A DNA stretch of 64,000 nt from Phytophthora sp. 'mugwort' (lineage: Eukaryota > Oomycota > Peronosporomycetes > Peronosporales > Peronosporaceae): positions 4,340,001 to 4,404,000 of the forward strand of contig JAUCEF010000018.1 in the NCBI GenBank assembly GCA_033558025.1, read 5' to 3'. The notes under the pieces were generated by a model. That model did not search any database. It was not told where the DNA came from and worked only from the letters and a program-made list of their open reading frames with translations. Shown here one piece after another: positions 20,360 to 31,300 of this stretch. Position numbers and translations under genes: made by a program. Numbering within the stretch: position 1 is the stretch's first letter; every line of letters begins with the position of its first letter.

Positions 20360-22168
20360 ATGGCGGCGACATTCAAGCGTGCGGCGGCGGAGGTCAAGGC
20401 GGCGGAGCACGTGGACGTAAGCGACGCGCTCAAGCTGCAACTGTACGGGCTTTTTAAGCAGGCGACAGTGGGAGACTGCGAGATGGCGGAGCCCAGCGCG
20501 TTCCGCCCCGTGGAGCGGGCGAAATGGTCAGAGCGAGTTAGTCGGTCTTTTATCACTAATTACCTACACCTAAGCATGTATGTCACGGATTTTAGGTCAA
20601 GCTGGCACAAGCTGAGCGGCACAACGCAGCAAGACGCCAAGCGCCAATACGTGCAGCTCGTGCAGCGTCTGCTGCCAAGTTTCCAAGCAGACGGTGAAGA
20701 GCAGACAGTGGCGAAGCCTCCGAGGCTCAAGATGCAGGCTGCAGTTCCCCGACAAGAGACTGCAGGCCGCGGCTGGAGGCTCTGTGGACTGCTGCTGTCG
20801 GGGCTGGCGGTGGCGCTCTTGCTCGCCTTCATGGTGTCACAGACCTGGACACGGCGCATTGTGACGCACCAGGTGCCCGTCGAGTACGAGGAGTTGGGCC
20901 AGAAGCTCTCGCCGCTGTTATGGTTCGCATTCGGCTACTCAATCGTCGTTTTACTGCGCTCCAAGGTGGGGATGGAGATGTCAAGGGGCCTTAGAATATG
21001 TCATGCACTGCTGACGGATGTGATACCCTCTTACTGTGTGTATGACAGAGCTTTCCATGGCCAGAAGGTCTGAGGTTCTCGTCGGTTGCGTTGTCTCGCG
21101 GCAGAAGACGCCGTCGACAAGCGCCACTCGAGTCGGAGGTCAATGCTTTCCTTCGTAAGCACAGGATCCAGATCGTGCAGCTAGAGGAGAACGACGTTAT
21201 GCCTCGTGCGATGTTGACGTTACCTCAAGACCCGGACGCGTTTCAGTTTGGCGATTGTAACGCCACGATTAAGTTTACAGTCGAACAGGTTTGGATTGAA
21301 CAAGAGTACAGTAACCCTGTACCGTACTACGACTGAAACGTATGCTGACAAGAACTAACGTTATGCGTTTGCTGAGTTTACAGATTGCAGATGTGTACTA
21401 CCGCAAGTTCAAGGAACCTTTGCCGGATCCAGCGAGTCGACTACTGGACTCTATTGAGGTGCTTGAAGAACGCCATTTGGAGGAGTACAGTGCTGTCTTT
21501 AAACGTCGACTTCTACGATTTCGGTACCAATGATAATGACCCAATGGCTTGAAGAGTTGTATCTAGACTGACTATTATGAACTTTTGCTGTAGGAACGAG
21601 GCTCCTTCGCTGATTAAACGGTTTGCGAGCTCTGACTACGTCGAATACATCGAAGACTCACTACTCGACACGAAGAATCGCGTACGTTTATGTTATATCG
21701 TGGTTTCAAACTTTCTGCGGGTTTTAACAAGGATATCGCCAGCTATTCTACGTGTACGTCAAGAACGAGTCCTTCCAGTCGTTGGGTGTGCTTGAAGACT
21801 TCTCTGTGTACAGAGCTGACCCAGACAAATCACACTGGTGAGTACAGTATTTGTTTGTTTTGTATCTGTTGATATATTGCCCCTCACAGTGTGCATACGG
21901 CTTCTTTTTATCGCTATAGGACGCATCTGCACCAGTTCTGTCGCGTGCATATTACAAGCTCGTCTCTGTCGTTTTTCCGATCGAAGGTCTGGTCGTGCTA
22001 TAAACTTCCGTTCAGATATTGACGAGCTGTCACTAACCTTTACTTTAATACTCTTTCTGTGGATAGATTGAGTCGTTCATCTCGAACTTTTATTGCAAAA
22101 ATGCCCCGGAAGCCAGAAGCTATCACCTCCAACGCATGACAGAAGAGTTTGGCCAGTCTGTCGAGTAA
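20360..22168 (+). CDS. Predicted fusion: acyl-CoA-binding domain + two membrane segments + PRELI/MSF1 lipid-transfer domain
   Basis: Eight exons inferred: 20360-20526, 20596-20965, 21049-21288, 21384-21523, 21594-21681, 21743-21837, 21920-21986 and 22067-22168, coding 422 residues. The N-terminus is an acyl-CoA-binding domain: LKLQLYGLFKQATVGD, then, after removing a 69-bp intron, VERAKWSSWHKLSGTTQQDAK and YVQLVQRLLP (the K-W-x-x-W-x-x-L-x-G signature). Two hydrophobic helices follow (CGLLLSGLAVALLLAFMV and LLWFAFGYSIVVLL). The second half matches PRELI/MSF1: QIADVYYRKFKEPL, LDSIEVLEERHLEE, RRLLRFRNEAPSLIKRF, VEYIEDSLLDTKNR and DFSVYRADPDKSHWTHL. PRELI proteins carry phospholipids across the mitochondrial intermembrane space. 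If exon 2 is not joined to exon 3 (donor GTGGGG is weak), there are two genes, the first ending at 21073; the 18-bp gap and open frame through 21049-21090 favour fusion. Confidence 0.65.
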
Positions 22169-22242
22169 ATGAAGGTAGCAGCCACGAGTGATTCGCTAAC
22201 ATTCGTCATTTTATGATCTCAAAACTGTTGTTATACCATTGA

Positions 22243-22257
22243 CGGTTTCCCAATTTT
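22243..22257 (+). promoter_or_regulatory. Initiator-like element of the armadillo gene
   Basis: The sequence cggtttcccaatttt contains an 11/12 match to ATTYYNCAWTTT. It lies about 95 bases before the ATG at 22346, within the 177-bp gap after the previous gene. Confidence 0.45.
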
Positions 22258-22345
22258 GCTCGAGGGGGCACCATCCATGTTTTCACGCTGTAGAGGCCGC
22301 AAAAGGTAGCACAAGTGTCTTAAGTTTACGTGCAGGTCAATTGAG

Positions 22346-25300
22346 ATGTCCAAGGTACTGGAACAGTTGATTGCACGCGGCCGTCGTGAGCGTAAACCGA
22401 CAGAACAGCGCGATGTCGCCTTCAGTTTGGCTGAAATCTCGACGAATGCCGAACTGCATGAAAAAATGGTGTCTAAGGGCGTGGTTAAGGCCTTGTTGAC
22501 GCTCATTCTCCAGTCCAGTGACGCTGAAGCGCTGCGTCTCGCGTGTTTGTGTCTGGCTAACGTGGCGTCCTGTCCTGCGAGTCGCGTTCGGATCGTGGAA
22601 GAAGGTGCTTTGCCACCACTTGTCAAGTTCTTGAAGGATGACGAGAGCGAGAATGACGTCGTCGCGAAGCAATATGTGGCTATGATGATTGGAAATCTGG
22701 CTGCGGAGCCCGAAAACCACGAAGAGATCGTCCAATTGGGCGCAATTGAGCCGCTCGTCAAGTTACTAGACCCGGAGATGGTCCATTCGGGCGTTTATTG
22801 TGCCTTTGCACTCGCGAATTTATCGGTCAACAACGAGTATCGTCCCTTGATTGTGGACGAAGGTGCGATACCCCGTTTAATCGCGCTTGCCTGCTGTAAA
22901 GAGTTGAGTGCGCAGCGACAGTCTCTCGCCTGTCTTCGTGGCGTGTGTATCTCGCCAGCGAACCGGATTCTTGTAGTGAAAGAAGGCGTGCTGGACCCTT
23001 TAGTGCTCATGGCACGCTCGGACGAACCCGATATTCAACGGGAAGTGGCAGCAGCGTTTTGTGCGCTTTCAGCTACTGTGGAGAATAAAGTCGAGATCTC
23101 AGACCGAGCGCTACTGACGATTATCTCCATGTCTCTCTCGGGAGATCCTAGTGTAGAGGAATACGCGTGTAGCACAATCGCCAACTTGACGGAATTGCAT
23201 GAACTGCATGACAAGTTACTGCGTGAGAACGGTCTGGCGTCGATTATGGCGTTGGCTGTGGCCAGAGATCTCAATACGCGCTCGGAAGCGTGTCGATGTC
23301 TTGCAAATTTGACAGCAAATGAAGACGTACAGCCAGCGTTGATGAAAGAAGGCGTGCTTCAGCCTCTCGCTGGAGCGCTTGTGTTGGACCATCACGTCTG
23401 TCAACGGTACGCTGCGTTGGCGCTGGCTAATCTGAGCACAACTGCGAGTTACCAGGTTCAAATCGTCGGCTTGGGGACGATCACGCCACTCATCGCACTC
23501 GCTCAAGCTTTTGACCGTGAGCTTGAAGCTCGACGATACGCTGTGCTTGCTATCGCGAACTTGGCAGCGATGAAAGCTAACCACCCGGCGCTGGTGGAAG
23601 CTGGCTGTCTGCTGTCGCTCTTCTCGCTGGCCAGTACAGCTGATGCCTTGAGTCAGTATTATGTGGCCTTTGCCTTGGCCAATTTCGCTTCGAACCAGTC
23701 CAATCACACGCGGATGGTGGAGGAAGGAGGACTGCAGCCTATTATCACGCTGGCCTCGTCCGAAGACACGGACGTGCATCATCAAGCTGTTGCTGCGCTA
23801 CGTGGCCTTGGCGTGAATGAGGCCAACAAGGTTAAAATTCTACAGGAAGGTGGTCTCGAACCGCTCGTGCTGTTGCTACAGTCCGACGACCTGGAAATCT
23901 TACGTGAAGCATGTGCAGCTCTGTGTAATTTGTCAGTGAGTGAAGAAACCAAGTACGAGATGGCCAAAAGCGGCGCTGTAGCTCCTTTAGTCGCTCACGC
24001 ACAGTCGGAAGACATGGAACTTGCTCGACAAAGTTGCGCGACGTTGGCGAATCTTGCGGAAGTCGAAGAGAATCAAGAGAAAATCTGCGTTGATGGAGGA
24101 GTTCCTCCTCTAATTGCAATGATGCGCTCTCAATTTGTCGAGGTACAGCGTGAAGCTGGTCGCGCGCTGGGCAATTTGTCGGCTTTCCGTCTGAATCATG
24201 ACGATATCATTGAGCACGGCGGCCACCAGCTACTGATCTCGTACCTCTTGTCACCCGATATGGCGTCGCAACGTGTTGGAGCTCTAGGCATTTGCAATCT
24301 TGCTACAAACTCGGCCATACGTGAGTTGTTGATGGAGAGTGGGGCGATGGAGCCGCTGATGTCACTCGCACGCTCGGAAGACGTCGAGCTGGAGATCCAA
24401 CGGTTCGCCATCTTGGCCATTGCCAACTTGGCGACGTGTGTCGAGAACCACCGCGCGATCGTCGAGGAAGGTTCGTTGCCACTGCTGATTTCACTGTCCA
24501 GTGCACCGGATCAAGAAGTGCGTCAATATGCAGCCTTTGCGCTTGTGAAAGTCGCATTGAACGCCGATCTACGCAAGCAAATTACCGAGGAAGGAGGGCT
24601 CGAACCGGTGCTTTTCCTGGCACGTACACAGAGCTCGGACCTGCAAGCTGACGTGCTGCCAGCTATCTGCACCTTGTCGTTCGCAGATGCCAACAAGTCG
24701 GACATTTGCAAGTGTGGCGGCTTGCCACCGATCCTTTCAGCTCTTAAGAGTGACGACGTGGGGGTTCAGCGTCAAGCGCTTTGTGCGGTGGCCAACTTGG
24801 CCGAAAATGTCGAGAATCAAAGCCATCTCGTGGCCGATGGGGCCGTTCCTCCCGTCGTGGATGCGCTTCAACACGGCGGGATCATCGCACAGCGTGAAGC
24901 TGCTCGTGCGTTGGGGAACCTTTCGGCTAACTGTGACTTTGCGGACGTGATACTACGTCAAGGTGCGGCGCCGCCGCTCATCCAGCTCTTGGGCAGTGAA
25001 GTGGTCGACTGTCAACGCATGGCCGCGATGGCACTGTGCAATCTCGGTACAAACGTCAACAACCAGCCCAAGTTGTTGGCTCAAGGCGTTCTACCTCCCA
25101 TCCTGGCACGTATCGAGGAAGCGTTGGATCCACGCTCACTAGCAGATAATGATGTAATCCGATACTGTCTCCTGGTGCTGGCCAACTTGGCTGTCTCGCC
25201 GTCTACGCACGAGGAATTGCTGGCCAAAGCCTTGACGTTTCTGGCAGCTTACGCGAAGCATCGTGATGTCAAGTGCCGTCAATTCGCCATCTTTGCTCTT

Positions 25301-28300
25301 GGGAATCTCTGCAGTAACCCGAACAACATTGAACGGATCGTAGCTGCCAATTGTCTCCAGCCGATCATCGCGTTCGCGTTCCCAGGAGATGCCAACGTCC
25401 AGTTCCAAGCCATTGCTGGGTTACGAGGACTGTCTGTAAACCAAGTCGTCCGTCTACAAATTGTACGTCTTGGAGTGCTAGAGCCGCTTATCTTAGCGGC
25501 TTCTAGTGAGAGCATCGAAGTACAACGAGAAGTAGCGGCGACGCTATCCAACTTGTCGTTGAGTGAGGAGAACAAGATCACGATGGCCCGTGGCGGGTGT
25601 TTGCCGGCGCTGCTTGCACTGGCCAGCAGTCGAGACGCGTACCGTGAACGTCAAGCCGTGTGTGCGCTCGCAAACTTGGCAGAAATGATCGAAGGCCACA
25701 CACACAAGAAAATGCTGGAAGAAGGCGTGCTAACACCGTTGTATGCACTCGCCACGTGTGCAGATTTGGAGGTCAAGCGCCAGGTTTCTCGCTGTCTGGC
25801 CTTGTTTGCAGCTAAACCATCGAGTCAAGCGACTCTATTGCGCAGCAATGCCCTGCGTTACATCGGAGCCTTTGCACAGGAGACGGAAGACGTCGCCTGT
25901 CGACGGTTCGGCACGTTGGCGATTGGAAATCTCGCTGTGGAGCCGAAGAATCATCGCGATTTGTTCGATCAAGGCGCCGTGACAGCGCTCATGACGGTGG
26001 ACAAGGCCACAGACCTCGAGACTCGACGTGCACTTGCGTTTGCACTGAATAACTTGGCAGGGAACGAAAGCAACAACGCGCAAATCTCCAAATTGGGTGT
26101 GCTACGCACTGTGATCGCGCTGCTACATGACGCAGATCAAGACACGCACTTGCAAGCGTGTTTTGCGCTGCGACGGATGGTTGTGGAAGCCAAAAATCGA
26201 ACTCAAGCCGTGTCATTTGGTGCCCTGTCTCCTTTGTTCAAGCTGGCGTTGTCGGAGAGTGTCGAGGTACAGCGAGAAGTGTGTGCAGCGCTGCGGAATT
26301 TATCATTAAGCGAAGACAACAAGGTCGTGATCGTGCTCAATGGCGGCTTGGCACCTCTGCTGACGTTAGTGCACTCAGCGGATGGAGAAGCTGCTCATCA
26401 GGCATGTGGAGTACTCGCCAACTTAGCTGAAGTCGTGGAGAATCAAGGACGAATGGTGAAGGATGGCGTGTTACAGCACATTAAGTTTGTATTGCGGACT
26501 AAGAGTGTGGACGTGCAGCGTGAAGCACTTCGAACTATTGCCAATATGTCTGCTGAGTATGCGTACACGGCCGAACTCGTCTCAAGTGGTGGTCTCACGC
26601 CACTGATGACTGCATTGAATGCTCCAGACTTTCTTAGTCAGCGCTATGCAGCTATGGGCATTGCGAATCTCTCTACGAACGAGGAGAACGTCACGAAGAT
26701 GGTGCAGGATGCTCTGGTGCCGACGCTCGTGGCGCTAGCCAATGGCTCGCTCAACGGCGACGTCGAGACACAGAGATATGCTGTCTTCACGCTCACCAAT
26801 GTCGCCAGTGTACGTGCTACTCAGTCTGCACTCGTCGATGCTGGAGTTCTCTCTCTCTTTGCAGAATTATTGCAGCATCCCGACATGACGCTGAGGAATG
26901 GAGCAGCGTTCGGCATTGCCAACTTCACTGCGTTTTCAGAGAATCATTCAACGCTTCTCGAGCTTGGCGACGTCTTGTTCGAAGCTTTACTGCGTCTATT
27001 AGAGTCTCACGACACCAAGTGTCAGTACCGTGCTGTGTGTGCGTTGCGTGGCCTGTGTGTGAATGAGCTGGCGCGACGGGAACTCGTTCGTCGTGGCGTC
27101 TTGCGTCCACTTCTCGCGCTGACAAAGTCCGAGGATATGGATGTCCAGCAAGAAGTACTGGCGTGTCTGTGCAATTTGTCGCTCAGTGGCTGTGTCGGTG
27201 CGTATCCCGACGTGTTCATTGCTGCGTGTGAGATGCAGTCACTGGTAGCGTTCCTGTGCTCGGCTGACGCGACGTATCGACTGTTTGGTGCCGTCACATT
27301 GGGAAACCTTGCTGCCAAGACGGAATATCAAGACGAACTGATAGCAGCAGGTGCCGTGTCTCCGCTTGTCGAAGTGGCGAACAGTGTGGACTTGGAGACG
27401 CATCGATGCATTGCTTTCGCGCTTTGTAACCTCGCAGCTAATCCAACTCGCAGACAAATGGTCGAAACTATGGGTGGCTTGCCTCCGATCATCCAGTTAG
27501 CTTGCTCGGACGATGTGAGCGACCAGAAGACGGCAATTGCTGCTCTACGAGGACTGTCTAATCGACCAGAGACGCGCGTACATATCGTTGTTGAAGGCGG
27601 GTTGGAACCATTGGTGCTTGGCGCGCGTTCACGTGACGTCCAGCTACACCGGGAGGTCGCTATGACTACGTACAATTTGTCCCTCGCCGAGAAGAACAAG
27701 CTGGCCATTGCCGTGTCGCCGTTGATGAGTGCGTTGATCACATTGATGCTGTCAAACGACGAGGATACTGCAGCGTTTGCCTGTGCTAGCGTTGCCAACA
27801 TGGCCGAGAACTCGGACACGCATTCGGCTATTGCAGAGCAGCGCGGGTTACGCTTCTTTCTGGAGCTTGAAGCTCAGGGTGCGTCTGCACGGGTAGCGCG
27901 TGAGGCGGTCAAGTGTGTGGCCAACCTCTCGTCGAATTATGCGCTCCACGACTTGTTGCTAGCTGATGGTTGTCACGAATTCCTCGTCCAGGCTTTGCAG
28001 CACAACGACTCCAAGACTCGGCTTTTTGCCGTCATAGGCCTTGGGAACCTCGTGTCCAACCCGCAGAATCATTCCAGAGTGCTTCGTGAGAAGGTGGTGC
28101 TGCCATTGATTGAGCTGGCTGTCGACGTAGCTCACTCGGAGCCTCGTCAATTTGCACTACTCGCACTGGGCTGCATCTTCACCACACAGACGAACCACGA
28201 CGCGTTCGTGGAGAACGGCGTTCTACCAGCACTGATCGCAGCACTTGACACGGCAAACGACATGGAAACGCGCTTTTACGCCGCCTTTGCGCTGGCCAAA

Positions 28301-31300
28301 TTGTCCATGAACGAGTCATTATACGAGTTAATCGGCCAGCTCAGCGACAGTGGTGGCCCACTGATCCAGCTCGCTCTTGATGCTGAGATAGCCAGCCATT
28401 CAAGTGCTCAATGCCACGCGGTGTCGGTGCTGCGCCGTATCACGGGCCTGGATGTGAATCGAGTGGCGATGGTGGAACTACATCGTGAAGCTCTCACGGC
28501 TGCTTTGTTGGTGTGTGCACGACACACGGAGCTGTTGGAGAACCAGCGTGAATCAGCAGCGTGTCTGTGCAATTTGAGTCTGTCTCAAAGCAACAAGATC
28601 GTCTTCGCGAGTTCACCGGCGCTCTTCCAGCAGCTCTTTTTACTCTGTTCCTCTCCTGACATTGAAGTCGCACGCCAGGCGTGTGGAGCGGCGGCCAACG
28701 TCGCGGAAAATATACGTACACACGACTATATGATTGATGTCGAGGCGGTGCATGTAGGCGTCAAGGCCATGCGAAGTCGACATTTGCCAGTCTATCGTGA
28801 AGCCTCGAGACTAGTTGCTAACCTCATGAGCACGCCCGAGTTCCATGCAGTCTTTCTTAACGAGGAAGGACTTGGTGCGGTAGCTCGAGTCGCCAAGATT
28901 GAAGACCACGAGTGTCAGTACAATGCGGCGCTAGCGCTGCACAAGCTTTCAAGCAATTTTGAGACGCATGGAGCGATGCTTGGGAGCGGAGCTGTCCAGA
29001 CGCTGCATTTATTACTGGGAGCTCCTGGACTGGACGTGCAGCGTCAAGCTGCGGCGGCACTCAAGACTTTGACAACTAAGAAGGAGAATAAACCGACACT
29101 TGCTGAAGACGGCGGCACGATGCTGGCTTTCATTTCGCTGCTACGAAGTGCTGACGCGACACTCCAAGCCATGGGAGCTGCTGGCGTGCGGCACCTGTCA
29201 CTGTATGCCCCGACCAAGACTCAATTCGTACAGGAAGGAGGTCTCCCACCTCTGTTTAGCTGCTGTACAGTCGACGACGACGATGTAAGACTCCAATGTG
29301 CTGGAGCATTGGCCACATTGAGTGAGAACGCACTGAACCAAGTGCAAATGGTGCGTGAAGGAGTCTTCCCAGCGCTTCTGGAGCTCACGAAAGCCAGCAA
29401 TCACTGCGAGATCGCGCGTCATACCAGTCGCACGTTTGCCAATTTATCCAGCAATCCAGAAAACCACCTCGGAGTGTTTTCACGCCATGAATACCACGCC
29501 GTCTTCACGCTCGCACAGAGCACTGAAGAGCTGTGCGGCCGTGACGCAGCCATGTGTCTGGGCAATCTGGCCGTCACGTCACACAACCAGTTTGAAATCT
29601 CTGAGCTTGGCGGCCTCGCGCCGCTCTCGACGCTTTTAACGAGCGACTTTGCGTCGACGCGGCAGTTTGCAGCTCGAGCTTTCTATCGTCTCAGCGCCCA
29701 CGTCGACAACCAGCATCGGATCGTGGATGCTGGCGCGTTACCGGCGCTTGTAGCTCGACTGAACGAGGTCGAACACGAAGAAATCCAACGCTGTGCAGCC
29801 ATGGCCGTCTGTAACTTGTCCAGCAATTCCAGCAACGAACAGAAGATCATGAAGACCGGCGGCATGCGGGCGCTGGTAGCGCTATTACGGTCTCCAAGCC
29901 TCGAGTGTGCAAAGTACGCAGCGATGGCATTATGCAACCTGACAGCCAACCCGGCCAATCAACTTCACGTCGTGGTGCAAGACAATGGTCTTGATCCGTT
30001 AGTGGACCTGGCAGCGTCTTCCGAGCCAGAATGCGCGCGATATGCCAGCATGACACTGGCCAATGTCTCGGCACATCGACAGAATCGTCTCGTAGTAGTG
30101 GAACGTCAGGCGCTTCGTCCATTGCGGACGTTGTGCTTGTCACCGAATCGAGAGTGTCAACGCAGTGCCGCCTTAGCGCTCTACAATGTGTCGTGTGCTC
30201 AAGTGAACCAGCTTCAGCTCGTCGAAGCAGGGATTGAGACGGCACTGGTAAGACTCGCGGGAGCTAAGGACGGCGACTGTAAGCGCTACGCCACAATGAC
30301 ATTGTGTAACTTGGCAGCAAACAGCGAGACCCGTTCGGCTGCGGCCCGTGGTGGCGGGCTGCAAGCTCTGTTGCTTGCTGCGAAAGACCCGGCTGACTCG
30401 AGTGTACGTCGATACGCGTGCATTGCGCTGTGTAACTTGGCGTGTGACCCGCTTCTTCAGATTCAAGTGCTTGTTCATGGCGGGCTCGCGCCAATTCTTG
30501 CACTCACAGACGAAGACGTCGAGAGTCAACGTTTTGCTATGATGGCGCTGTCGAATCTGGCGGCAAATGAGACCAACCATGACCACATGATTGGCCGTGG
30601 CGTGTTGAAAGTTGCGCTGCGACTGGGCCAGTCACAGGACGAAGACGTGCGACTGTATGCGGCCTTTGCATTGGCAAACTTTGCAGGGAATACAGCTCAA
30701 TGTGCTGCGATAGGAGACGAAGGCGGTATTGCGGCGCTCATCATGTTGGCGCATACAGAAGACGCGAACTCCCACACACTGGCGGTCTCAGCTCTTCGAC
30801 GTCTGTGTCAATTCTCTTCGCAGAATCGTGGCCGGATTGTACGTGGTGGAGGTTTATCTCCACTTGCGGTTGCTGGCATGTCGGAAGAGCTGGAGACACA
30901 GCGCGAAGTCGCTGCTACGTATTGCAACCTCTCATTAAGCGACGAGTACAAGGTGGAGATCGTCCAGCAAGGAGCGCTTCGACCGCTTATTAAATTGGCT
31001 CAGTCATCTGATCTTGAAGTGGCTCGACAAGCTTGTGGCGCGCTCGCGAACCTCGCTGAACACGTCGAGACTCACGCTCAGTTCGTAGCGGAACGTGGTG
31101 GCAACTTCCTTATCGCTCTTATGAAGCACCGACACGAAGAAATCCACCGAGAAGCGTCCCGTACGATCGCTAATTTGCTCTCAAGCTTCGAGCATCACAC
31201 GGAGATGATCGCTGAAGGGCTCCCAGGTCTCGTTCATCTGGGCTTATCACTGGATCCCGAGTGTCAGTACAATGCGGCACTAGCACTGCGTAAACTCGCC

